This document shows, piece after piece, positions 50,669-61,801 of a stretch of DNA of 64,000 nt (the first letter of the stretch is position 1; each line of letters starts with the position of its first letter). The notes beneath the pieces are model-generated. The model did not search any database. It was given only the letters and a program-made list of their open reading frames with translations, and was not told where the DNA came from. The position numbers and the translations under genes were made by a program. The stretch is from Phytoseiulus persimilis (taxonomy: Eukaryota; Arthropoda; Arachnida; Mesostigmata; Phytoseiidae), in the NCBI GenBank assembly GCA_037576195.1, contig CM075101.1, positions 29,636,001-29,700,000 of the forward strand, given 5' to 3'.

Positions 50669-53428
50669 GGACACATAGACAGGATCGGAATCGTTAGTTA
50701 TGGCTCATTTCTCGAGCGCGGGATATATGATTCGAGAGAGACAGAGACGAACTCCGTTTCAGACGTCGTGAAACTACAATTCCCACTGATCTCCGCCGCT
50801 CTTGAACTCATTATCTGGCGGTTGCTCCGAAGCATGAGAATCATAGCTGTTCTCGGTGGAGTGGATGGATCGACTCGGGATTCGCTTGTTTGGGTACTAC
50901 CGTTCCGACTTAATATCGGAACGAATATGCGGTCAGACAGATCCGTCGGACCATGGAGAACTGGATGTACTTTCCAGCAACTCCGATGCGGAAATACCCG
51001 CCGGATCAGAATCTTGTTGGGATTGCTTCGCCGGAGTTTGAGCCTGGAGTTTCTAAACAGTATGCCGAGCGTTCAGCATCAACGATCTCCTTGTCTTCAC
51101 TTTGAGCCTTCGAACCCCATCCAGAGCCTTGCGGGTGACAGTACGCTTCACGCTGAGTGCACTTTGAAAAGTGCCCGACCCCTGCCAAAAGCAGCTCCTC
51201 TAAAACCACCATGCTTAGCTCCCTCAACGGTGCGATCCAAATAATGTTGAATTGGAGCTCAACTCATGTTCAATTCTCCGGAGACCCGTCTCACTCACTC
51301 CTTGTTCCGCGCAGTTTGGTCATATCTTCTTCCCTGGCACGTCTCGGCTCAGGAATGCCCTGTCCTCTCATGTGTTCCCTCCGACGTGATATCCAAAACT
51401 CCTTCAAACCTCTATCCTCTCGCATCTTCCAGATAATGAACCTCAGGTCTTTTCAGTGGGTATCATCTTCAGGAGCCTCATTCTCCACCTGAATTTTCCG
51501 TCCTTCTGGGTCCTGCGTGAAAACATTTATTTTTCTATAGCTCTTCTGTCTTCTCCTCATGGTCCGTTTCCCCTTTGGCACTCTCAGTCCCTTCTGTGGA
51601 ACCGGTTACCACCGGATCGAGCGGACGCAGATTCCAGGGCAAGCCGAATTTGAGCGTTAGCTCGATTAGAGCGGAGGTCCGACTTGAGCGAGCGGCCAAT
51701 GTTGGCGGACGCCGGATTTCAGCGGGAACTGTCGTTGTAAGAGCTCCAATGTGGAGTTCGAATTTTCAGCGCCCCCAAGAAGACAGAATCCACATCATCC
51801 GCGAGCGTAGCCGGCGGGACCCCCCAGCAAAACAACCTAATTCCTGCTCCCGCTAAAATCTACTGCCGCTCGATTCCTACCTTGGTGGACGAAAAAGTTC
51901 CGAAAAGAATCAGTCTTATCAGGGAAATCCTTACAGGTTTGAAAACCATGTTGATTGCGTCATGAAAAGCTCGCGACGATGATCATCATCATCATCGTCA
52001 CATCCTTGGCCCTCCCCCTAAAAGAAACTGGGCACGCCCCTGCATAGGGTCCCCCTTTCTGAGTTGTTCCACCTCAAGAAAGAAGTTCTCGACCTTTTCC
52101 AGTCAAGGTCGAATTGAGAGGAACGAATTCTTCGTGAAATGTGTTCTGAGAACTCTTCGTGTCCGTGAAATCTAGGAGCTACCTTTGAAGGAAAGCAGTT
52201 CCCTGAAAATCATGGAGAGTTCTCTCCTTCCGGTTGAGAGTTCCTTCTGAAATTCTGGGGAGGATTCGAACATATCCCCTTCGTCTTTGCAAATGGCTCG
52301 TTCCGATGGGCGTGAAATCACTGGTATGCATGCAGGACCTCCAATAAATCACTGCTCCGGACACCTCTCCGTACGACCGCGGTCATGACCGCTGGCTCAG
52401 GCAAAAGGTGCCAGCTACTGAGAGACAAACTGAGCTGAAAGAGTCGAACTGGACGCAGAACATCGCGGTCAGCTGACCGGAACATCCAGGAAGTGGTAGG
52501 TCGATGTTTGCGGGTCGCAAACCCATAACCGCAACCGCGCTTATTCGCAAACTCTATTGCGTCAGTTCCTCTCTTCTCTCATTCCGATACTTGAGCACCT
52601 CACCGTGTAGCACCAAAATAGAGCTCAGAATCCTCTGCGATATCTCAATGGAGGAGCTCCCATCACTCGGATTCCAAGGAATGTCTTTCTCAAACTCAGC
52701 TCACCACATTTCGCCGGCAGAGGAATCACGAATCAGCCGAGCAGAGGCTCATTCGGTCTCCTGTCGGTCCTCCTCCCTTTTTCCTTCATTCGAGAACAAC
52801 TCGGAAGGACCCCATGGGTAGCTTCAGGAAAGTACTGGGGTCGGGTCGAGCGTAGCTTTTGAAACACACATCAGCATTCGTCCGGAGGGAACGGGAGCCA
52901 CGGGATGCGTTTCATAGGATGAGACCGATGATATAGTACCGAAATCAGTTTAGCTGAAAAACTCACCGCTCGCTGTTAGTTCGAGGCCCAGCTCCAGACG
53001 AAACATGTGGATAATATGCCCGTGGTCAGGTGGCAAGGCGGATATCGTTCTTGACCTGGGATCGACCGATTGACCAACGGACAAGCGAAAAAAGAAAGCT
53101 GGAAGAAACAGCGAGATGGCTCTGCAGACAATGCTTCAGACGTACAGGAGCACATCTGGTCCCCGTGGGAAGTCCCCGGCAGAGTTTTCCCTCGGTCGCC
53201 AGATTCGAACTGGGCTCTCGTTGCTCAGACCCAGACCGGACAACCTACAGACAAGAGGAGAAGCTCAGGCGCGGTCAGGCCGTCAAGGTAAGGCATGAAG
53301 CTCCGCAAAGCCCTCCCCGCGGAACGTGAGAAGCTTTAACCCTCGCGACGCGGTATTCGTCAAAGATTTATAGAATCCACACAACCCGAGATGGACTCCG
53401 ACGGACGTCATGAGGAAGGAGGGACGTC
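50669..53428. other. Repeat-like stretch without a supported gene
   Basis: No intact gene is seen. Around 51,240-51,500 the minus strand has an Arg/Glu-rich open stretch that ends at a GTGAGT, but no partner exon was found. Around 52,000-52,044 the minus strand starts CAGGGGCGTGCCC, like a hAT terminus, without a matching end or target duplication. A short CAT repeat lies near 51,985. The part from about 52,500 may belong to the retroelement remnant described next. Confidence 0.35.
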
Positions 53429-53716
53429 TTGTACGACGTTGCAGTGGCTGAACTGGTCTGGACTCGCCATGTTACCCACATAGAGAGCCGACGTCCCGAT
53501 ACGGCCACAGACACGTCTCGTAGGTCAACAAGATCGACGCTGTTGAGAGAAACGACAAGAAGAATCTTGCCGGATGTTGGAACATTCGACCTCGAGGAGG
53601 AAGAGGAGTTTCCAGCTTCTCATTCCACGCCGACGCGCACTCCAGTCCAAGAACGCCGCGTTCTTAGGCCTCGCCCTTTGCTGGCACCACCTCGGAGGTT
53701 CGAGATACGCGACTGA
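53429..53716 (+). mobile_element. Possible Ty3/gypsy pol C-terminal remnant
   Basis: A 95-codon open frame reads like the tail of a Ty3/gypsy polyprotein after the integrase. It has a W-x-RHV-x-HI motif, then a Ser/Thr/Asp-rich spacer with a run of Glu, and ends in an Arg/Pro-rich RVLRPRPLLAPPRRF segment before the stop. In such elements the RHV motif marks the integrase C-terminal domain. Upstream frames (53,030-53,330) are open but do not show integrase catalytic residues, and no LTRs were found. The identification rests on motif order only; a chance open frame is the alternative. Confidence 0.3.
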
Positions 53717-54400
53717 TAGGACGCCGTTTGGGAACTCGTCTTGAAGGGGGAGATGAGAGATCCGCCGCTTCCTCGAGCGGATCATCATCACCATCATATT
53801 AAAATATGATAAAGATATAAGATCACTAGATCACGTGGATAACGAAAGCAGCCTCATAGGTAGTCGGTTATGTCGCTGGGAGAACGGTAAGGGCTCGGAT
53901 TATGACGGGCATAATCGATGCATGCCTTCTTATCCAACTTCAAAAAAAGCATCCGAACGGTACTCTCGATGTGTCCCAGGCTGACATCTCCATATTGGAG
54001 ACAACTTTCCTCCAACTAATATTTTTCCGCCTGAGCTACTCTAGGGCCGGAATGAGCTCAGCTCTATGCTGTCAGTAGGATACTAGGTCCCAGTAACCTC
54101 CTGATCCTCTCGGAGAGTCGCCCGACGCCACGACGTTTCGAGTGAGCTCATGGCGCCACCCGAAAAATGCGTTTATGCGCCTCAGAACTCAGAACCCGAT
54201 CCAGAATTTCGAGTGTTTCGCGAATTTCCAGGAGAACATCGATCCTGGAATTCCGAGAAAGGCGGAAATCACCAGTTTTTCAGAATCCTATCCCCTCAAG
54301 TTCCTCAACTCAGTTGGATCCTTGTTTATTCAAGAACACAGAGGCCACCTATTTCCTCGGGCCCTCTGAAAGGTTAGGGTCCGACAAGTCGAGAATTCGA
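53717..54400. other. Short gene-free stretch
   Basis: Nothing recognisable. The segment ends at the left copy of an 11-bp direct repeat that flanks the inverted-repeat element. Confidence 0.3.
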
Positions 54401-55001
54401 ACCCGAAACGCTTGAAGCCAAAAAAATCGAGCCCGAAAAGAATGAAGCCGGAAAACTCCCCTCCCATCGGCGGAATGTTCGGGACTGGTTTGGCGGGATG
54501 GGATTTCTGTATCGTTTCGTCGATCTGTACCTTTGTGAGACTCATTTGGATGACACGCACCTGCTGCGAAGAATCAGTGTTTCGATGCCGGTTTTCCCTT
54601 TTCGGTGGGAAAGAACAAGGTGTTGTAACAGCGTATTCTGCGAATAGTACTGGAGCTGGAGGTGAAGATTCCTCTTCAGTTCTAGCGAGTTGACCTCGGA
54701 AACTTCAAGATTCGCGCTCAGCAGATTGCTTCCTGTAGCAGCTACACCTTTGCTCAGCTCGAACTAGGGACCGTAGATGCGGAACAGCGAGGACGTAAGC
54801 GAGGCAGAAGAAGTAGGTAGGCTGAGCATAACGAAGGTGCAATTCCTCCCCGCTAAGCCAGTCCCGACCGCTCCGCTGTTGGGAGAGGAGGTTTTCGGCT
54901 TCACGCTCTTCAACTTCATGCCTTTCGGCTTCATGCTTTTCGGGCTCGACTTTTCGGCTTCATGCATTTCTGGCTCGATTTTTCGGCATCCAGGGTATAC
55001 A
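54373..55001. repeat. Inverted-repeat (foldback-like) element with 11-bp direct flanks
   Basis: The left arm (about 54,401-54,520) and the reverse complement of the right arm (about 54,830-54,990) share a block order: repeated AATGAAGCCGAAAA / TCGAGCCCGAAAA units, then a segment ending TCGGGACTGGTTTGGCGGG. By eye the arms match at roughly three positions in four. The 11-mer CCCTCTGAAAG occurs directly at both outer edges (54,362-54,372 and 55,002-55,012), as a target duplication would. The outermost bases of the element are not inverted copies, so a classical TIR transposon is not shown. Two nearby copies of one dispersed repeat in opposite orientation is the alternative. Confidence 0.5.
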
Positions 55002-55012
55002 CCCTCTGAAAG

Positions 55013-57178
55013 ATGTTTCCTTGAAGTTCCCGAAGTGTATCTCTTTATTCTGGTAACAATCCGGTGGATTGCTCACACCGAGCCTGAAGGTTCGCATATT
55101 CATACCAGTCACGGATTCTCATGAGTGTCATACCTCCTGTTATGGCGTCCATTGGGGATCTGTGAAGGCGGCGCTATTTGAGATAAGCGAACGTCATGGA
55201 ATGAGTAAAATTTTGGATGACGACGCGTGATCGCCCAGACTTGAAGGAAACTCGAACCTGTCTTTCTGTTTGTGGGAAACTTCACCTCTGAAGAAAGTTC
55301 CCGCTTCCGTTCCTGATACTCCAAATGCGGAAGTGTCGCTCAGAAGCATCTAGAAGAGCAGGCTTCCCATGCCCCCCCCCCCCCTCCGAGAATGGAGTGA
55401 GGGATGCGGGAAACAGATCGATAGATGTTGTTAAGTAGGAGCATAAAACTGCCCTTTTCCCTCACAGGAATGTCCCTCTAGGTTTTCACTGTGCTCCGAC
55501 CTCGATAAATTGCATGCTAGATGGATTTACCTCTCCTTTTTTTCCAAATCATCTATCTTTCTGTTCTGCGTAACAGAAGTATCCCCGCTCACTGAATGAG
55601 TCTGAGTACTGCGCTCCTCAGGATTTCGGAACCCTGCAACTGTGTTCGCTTGAAGTTATCCACCTGAAGAACACGCTTCCGATTATTCGACACCGTACAA
55701 GACCATGCAACTCCCTTCCTACGGGTCATCCACCGTAAGATGTACGGACAGAGACTCCGTGCAAACTTCGACCATGAGATGCAACATGTTGCTCCCTGAT
55801 GGCATGCAGGAAATCCGGAATCCGTTCGTAATTGCTTATCCCAGGGACTACACTCTGTGATTGCAGAGATTCACCTTACGGAAGGTTGTGCACCGAGAAT
55901 CGCTCAAAGCTCTGATGGCGTGATTATCCAAGGCAGAGGAGTTCGGGTGTCCAAGAGTCTCGCAACTGCATGATAAGCATTGGCTTCGGATCTTGGCATA
56001 CGATATTCACACGAACGGAACTCAACGACGATTCCGGTCTGGACAAATCATGGTACTCACAATCGGAGGAAGCTACCGTTCGCACTGAACTTCACGGCTC
56101 ATCCGGAGAATGCGGTCCGAAACTGCTCTCTGATGACGTTTCGCGTACAATTGATTACGGGTGGTTCGAGATGTCCGAATTCACAATTCAAACTCTGAGC
56201 GGTTCAACGGAGTTTGGACATGGACATCCCGTGAAATTTTCCGTGATATCTAAGGGAACGCTCTCATTGTAGAGCCAGTGGCCCAGACAAAGCAGCGTTT
56301 GTTGCCGGGGCTGGTTGTGCAGGGTGCATGGCTCCGCCTCGCTCCCTCACTCTGGGTAAATACTGAAACGAAGCCCATGTAGTTCAACATCCGCTCCAAA
56401 AAGTGGGCGCCCTCCAGTCGGAACGAATACATCGGCTCGACCGGAATCTTTGTGCTGAGCTGTTCCGAATTCATTGCCTCGATATTCAGGTACGACTCCG
56501 CGAAGGAGCTTGGAAATCCATCTCTTGCTAAGCTTTTTCAACAAGATATGGGTCAGTCGACAAGGCTGTGACGAGGAGGAGTGCGATAGAACCTGTCCCA
56601 AAACCCACAAAGCGAGTCCTACGCTTGGTTTACATTACCAAACTCCGATATCCAGCTTCCCCACGCACACCCCGACAGCTAGCCTGAAACCCCAAGGTGT
56701 GCTTTGAAGATATGCAGGCAAGGACACCGGAGTCCTACTTACCTCATACGGTATGAGCCACTGCCTACAAAGCTATGGAAAAACAAAAATCTTCGTCAAA
56801 TATACAATTCTAGGACAAATAAATGTGCTCGTGTATCAAGGATTCATATGATAGAGACACTTTGCGTTTTCCTGCGTTCGATGCGAAGAAGTTCGGAAAG
56901 CATGTCAGTATCATAGAGTGAGTCCGTCTACATTTATGAAACCTAAGGTTTAGGCCGGACAAGATGGGGACTGAGAGCTCGGCATCCTGATTCTATTTCG
57001 CATGCCGGCCTTCACCGAGCTCGAGTATTCCGTAGCTCGTTGTAGTCGAAACTCCCTCGAAGGAGCACACGCATCGAATATTGCATGCTCCTGTGATGGA
57101 GCATAATCGTCCACAGTTTTCAAACCTGTGGAACCTGCTCGTAATGTAGAGGATGGCTCTCCTATGGAGCAAGGCCTT
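55013..57178. other. Stretch without a supported gene
   Basis: A C13 tract lies at 55,372-55,384. On the minus strand near 56,300-56,500 an open, coding-like run (containing MNSEQLSTKIPVEPMYSF) could be an exon, but no consistent splice partners were found. Nothing else is recognisable. Confidence 0.3.
55372..55384. repeat. C13 homopolymer
   Basis: Thirteen consecutive C after CAT G and before T. It is one of three tracts of exactly this length in the window. Confidence 0.95.
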
Positions 57179-57939
57179 CTACTGGAAGCAAAACGGTAAG
57201 CTGTACCATGCTCCACTTGTGCGATAGCGAGCAAACTGCACTTCTAGTTCTTCTGTTCTGCTGCGTGCGTTCGAGGAAATGGAAGTCATGGGTCACGACA
57301 GAATCAGCGCCGCTTTGCAGGAAGACTGAGCCCCTTCGGAGCGGGCCCATCCTTAGATCATTTGGAATCACAATGGAAGAACATCGGAGTGACACGCTCG
57401 CGCCCAACGGCAGGGCATGGCACCCGAACCCACCATTGTTTCGCTTCATCTTCACGCGTCTCCTGATAGTTCTGATCTCTCAGCTCGTTTCGTACGTAGT
57501 AACGTCTAAACCAATCCGGATTCAGTATATTTTGAGGCGAGGTCGGGAGATCGAGATTGAGGGCAGCGCGGAGATTGGCACGAGAGACAACGCGAGGTGT
57601 TCCGGTTCGACAATTTTACAGCTGAGCAAAGCAGATCAACTCTTCATTATTGATCTCAGGTGAGAGTTAACGTTGTCCCGACACTCGAGGTTTGGGAGAG
57701 AAGCGCCAATATCTCGGTCATCACAATGGACAGCGTTAATTTCTTCCGTTTTGTCGCTTGTAGTCCCCTGCAGCATTTTGGATACCTACCTTTTCATTGG
57801 AAAAAATCCCGAATCGCGTGGAATGCCGGGGTAAGTTGATTATGTGGGAGACACTGAAATACTCGCGATATTGCTGACAATGCATATCAGCAGACTGTTC
57901 CCAACTTTCCTTCTCGGGTTTCGACCTCGCAATGACCAT
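57179..57939 (-). CDS. Tentative four-exon gene, 112 aa, unknown product
   Basis: Exons from 5': 57939-57790 (50 codons from ATG to a GTAGGT donor), 57654-57620, 57505-57434 and 57260-57179 (to TAG). Phases 0, 2 and 2 agree throughout. The product would be a small charged protein with aromatic clusters (e.g. RYYVRNELRDQNYQETREDE) and no signal peptide or membrane segment; the family is not recognised. Weak points: exon 2 is only 35 nt, its acceptor is GAG, and the same 38 bp also look like a splice-bounded exon on the + strand. The model rests on open frames plus phase only. A lineage-specific gene or a chance arrangement are both possible. Confidence 0.3.
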
Positions 57940-58349
57940 GGTTCCTGACCGTTTGCGGTACGTTCTTCTGCCGTGATGATCACTGGATCGTTGCACCAAG
58001 AGCGGCCCTCAACAACGTATGTTTCATCATCTCATAAGCTCTCTTCAAGCTGGTCTGAAGCACAAGTAGCGGTGAGCTTCCAGTCGGGAACCACCCGCAC
58101 GTCGTGCATCTTTCTGGGAGAAGCTCGAATTTAGCTCCCACGCTCGTTCCGCGAGCCGGAGAAGATGGTCAGTCTTTCTCTCTTAATTGTGGGGTATGGT
58201 CTGAAGGAGCAAATGCAGTTGAGCTCGTATTCAACCGATGGATGCCCTGGGAAGAGACTTTGGTCTGATCGGATCGATCGTTGAGATTTGCGTGATTATT
58301 CCATCGCAATCCAAAGAGAACGGTGGGGTCGCAAACCACATAGATGACG

Positions 58350-58698
58350 GCTGAGAGAGTGCTGGTGAAACTTGCTCAATTAGAGCCCACCTATCCAGCA
58401 GGCGAGTTTCCGAACTGACCTGATGACCTCTTCCGTTGCATTTCGTCCACCTCTTCCGGTAAATGAACACTCGTCGAGCAAATTCTGCTCCAACATACTT
58501 ACTCGAAAAATTTAACCAGTCCAATGCATTTTAACCAAGACCTGGCGTTCGGAAGCTGGCCGAACAGTCGTCCGAGCTCACGCTGAACAACCTTCATACT
58601 ACATTCACCGATGATCAGTCGGCGAAACGTATGCGAGACTGGGTAAGACTCGTGTACGAAGATGACATGACCGAGTTTTCGCTCACGGGCCCAGAATA
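58350..58698 (-). CDS. Tentative partial gene, weakly PEX11-like, at least 3 exons
   Basis: Three exons join in consistent phase. They are 58698-58503 (64 codons ending in a GTAAGT donor), 58419-58391 (short, GTGGGC donor) and one starting at 58350 after a pyrimidine-rich acceptor (right end not fixed). The acceptor of the first follows a CTAAC branch-point-like sequence. The reading contains LPNARSWLKCIGLVKFF, then a hydrophobic WIAVIYVVCD segment. This order loosely recalls the middle of peroxisomal membrane protein PEX11 (helix, then ALYFACD-like motif). The likeness is by eye and low. Upstream and downstream exons were not resolved, and the gene may continue to about 59.3 kb and 58.0 kb. 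Confidence 0.28.
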
Positions 58699-60600
58699 CT
58701 CACGTTGTTAGTCCAATATGTCGCTCATCGAAAGATAGCATGGCTTCGGTGCTATTGCGTGGACGAGCCGCAGGAATCTCTCGAAAATAAATGCATCAGT
58801 CGTAGGCAGCAGCTTCGGAGATTTGCACGGACGAAATTATTCTCCATGCTCCAGCAGCCCGATTTTCCCTGAGGATTCAGGCGCGGGGAGAGGGTCTCAA
58901 TGGAAATAATCCCACAATGTTGCACAATAATGCACAGAAATTCGGCAAGTTGGTTTTTTCTTGTGGATTCGTCTGTTGTTCCCAACAGAATCAGATTCAC
59001 GAGTTCATAGCGATCATCTTGAGAGAAAGCATGAGTAGTCCCTGGGATGTACGCTCCTACATTTCTCCCTCAGAAACTGGCTCATCATTTTCGCGATTCG
59101 AATGCCTCGTTTTTCGCGCAGAGCAGCCGTGCCTGCTCCTCAATCTGGAAAATTCAATTAGTGGCCGTGATTCAAAAGTACTCTTGTGCAACCTGAGTGT
59201 CCGCCATTCAGATCCTAGTACTATCCAACTTTCGTTACCTTGAGATGTTTCATTGCGAGGATGAGTGGGATCAAAAAATGCCGTTTATGAGCTTTGAGGA
59301 TGGTTGCCTTGCACATGTACAGCGAAGTCTGAGATTGACTTCTCAATCATGCGTTCGATATCTGCGGTCTTATGTGCGATGGAGAGAGAAGTCGTTCCAT
59401 GCGGGAAAGGATCTCAGCATTTCTGAAACGGTTCTCCCCATAGTTCTACCTTTTGTAGCTTTTGTGTCCCACCCTGTTTCGGTATCCGAACTTTTGGAGT
59501 CGACGGTAAGACCGAGCCTCACAGCGCGTCGGACGAGAGGAGAAAGTCATTGTGTTTCGCGGGAGAGGAAAGGAACCTCCGAATCCGAGCATGGCTGAAT
59601 TCCAACCAAATCCAGTACGCAAATGAGTGTTTCGGATATCTGCTGTCGATGTGAGAGGGCTTTAGAGGGCTCGTCCTGTATTTCAAAATAGCTCCTTTAT
59701 TTCTTGTGGCAAGTGCCTCGTGTGAGAGGAACTCCAGCGTCCTGCGGGAGCTACCCCTCTCCCTCCCTTGCCAGCGGCAAGCCTCCTGAAAAAGATGGGC
59801 TGGCTATGCTACTCGTGAACGCTCATCTGACTGTAAGGCGGACCGAGCTCGGAAGCGCATGGTTAACGAAAGCAGCGCTGAGCCTTGGGGGGATACCTGC
59901 TAGGACGTTCTGTTCCGAACTTCTGACCTCCGGAATACGGAAGAAGCCTGTTTCCCCATATTTCTGTCCGAATGAAGTCGTCGAAGACCGATGGCGAATC
60001 TCCGAACAGTTCGACAGGAACAGATACGGAAATGAACTCGTCAAACTCCCGCTCTCTGAGATGGGAGACTCGACCAAAACGTTGCCCCCTGGTAGCCGAC
60101 CGGGTGAATAGTGTAGGCGCATCGTCAGTCGCAAGGGACATCATGTGTGAAGAGACTCTCCCCACTCACGACGGCATGACAACTTGAGTGATCGTCAGTG
60201 TGAATATTGGGGAAAGGGATGTTGTTCAGGCGGACATCAGCCAGTTCGGAGGCAACATTCCTTCCGTCCGAGTCCTGTTCGAGTTTTCCCCACCCTCGTC
60301 AGGGGCATTCAGAGGCTTTTCAGTTCGATTCTCCCAATCGATGACATTTGGTATGCGTACCTGTCATCAATAGGGACAATATGACATTCCAGCGTGACGA
60401 AGAACCGATTGCGGGGCTACGCATCGAGCTTTTATGTTCTCAATAATCAACGGGACTCCGAGATCCTGGCCCAAGTTCTCTCAAACACCAGGTCAAGTCC
60501 TTCATTGACTTGTCCCCTGATAGTGAAATTCTTCCATGCTTTGGTTTCAAGACCTTTGGACAAAATAATGGTAAGCGGGCTAGGGAGCCAGCTCAGGCAC
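58699..60600. other. Stretch without a resolved gene
   Basis: Several open runs on both strands (e.g. + 59,197-59,598 and + 59,704-60,111) look mildly coding, but none could be tied to a family or to matching splice sites. The upstream part of the tentative minus-strand gene may lie here, as may far-upstream sequence of fork head. Confidence 0.3.
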
Positions 60601-61801
60601 TAGTCTTTCGTTCGGCGGATGTCATCGTTGCCTTCGTTCCTATCGTCGTCGTCGTTGTCGTCGTCGTCGTTGCTGCTGTCGTGGCTGTTCCCTTCCTCGT
60701 TTGGACAGCGGGCGTGGTTCCCCGTAGGAGGCGCTTAGGGCGTCGCGGCAGCATCAGCGATGGGAGCAGTAGTGGCGGCCGTAGTGGTGAGGGAGCTGCG
60801 AGGAGGAGCCAAGCAGACCTGTGTGCCGAACAAACAGCGAGCCGCCAGCCAGCTCTCATATTTACATTAGATACACACATCTAAGCTGAAGTGGTCGTCG
60901 CCGTCGCAAGCTGCCGATCGAAGTTTGAGGCGAGAAAGCAAGCGAGCGAGCCAAGCCAGCCGCCGAAGAATCGCTTCGACGACCAACCAACTTGACAACA
61001 ACGACGACGACGACGACAACAACAACTGGCAAAAATCCTCGACGCCTCCTCGACGTCGTTCGAGGGGACTAGGAACAACTTCGACCGCCATCTCCACCTC
61101 TGCCAACAACAACATCACAACAACAACTGGTAGTAGAACAACAACAACATCATCAGTAGCAGTGGCAACGTCGAAATCAACGGCAACCACACAGACGACT
61201 CCGAGTCGATCTTGTTGTTCATTTCCATCATCCTCATCATCATCATCTTTTTCATCCAACCCATCACCGGTGTCGCCCATCCTGCACTCCTCGAGAACTC
61301 CACCTAACCGAAGAGTCAAGTTGACCAAGTGTGCGGACTCTCGTCCAGGCTTTCGAGGAGATTGTGCATAGTTCTCCATTCGCTTCATCTTCAGCATCAG
61401 TTATCAAGATCACCGAAACAATCAACAGTTCCCCCCACTCCCGAATCTCCAACTATTCTGTGACTGATGAATGCGTGAGTGTTCCTTCCCAGTGATCACA
61501 GTGCTGTGTCTCCAGAGTGAGATGCTCCAGTGTAGAAGTGCTGTAGTGATTCTACGGGGACAAACTTAGTGTGGAGTGGTCGACTCATCGTTCCTCTGAC
61601 ATTTCTACGGAGCATCGCGAATCATCTGTGCTGACGGTACAGCTGGAAGCATTAGGCGTCTCGATCCGAACAGCAGGTGAAAACATCGCAATAAGTTAGC
61701 AGAGGAGAAGGCAGAGCAGCGAAAGAAGAACGGAAGGAGAACGCTGGAAATAAAGAACGAACAGTATCGTTGCCCTGATCGCTTGTCGGGTCCTTGAACA
61801 G
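60601..61801 (+). promoter_or_regulatory. Presumed fork head/FoxA leader and promoter region, triplet-rich
   Basis: The sequence is rich in trinucleotide repeats: GTC/TCG runs at 60,642-60,681, and CAA, GAC and CAT runs between about 60,985 and 61,250. No conserved protein is encoded. Its position just upstream of the FoxA exon and its composition suggest a 5' untranslated leader or promoter. A candidate leader-exon donor (GTGAGT) lies at 61,474, but its frame does not join the coding exon. Confidence 0.35.

Noticed and set aside
49486-52044. CAGTAGCG... at 49,486 and the inverted CAGGGGCG... at 52,044 as two ends of one hAT element carrying the tRNA
   Set aside because: The 8-bp flanks (GTCAGAAG and CATAGGGT) differ and the end sequences diverge after the first bases, so they are not a pair.
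60925-61371. 148-codon Asn/Asp/Thr/Ser-rich plus-strand frame upstream of FoxA
   Set aside because: Low-complexity triplet repeats are open in several frames, and the frame starts at TTG. A leader or promoter sequence explains it better.
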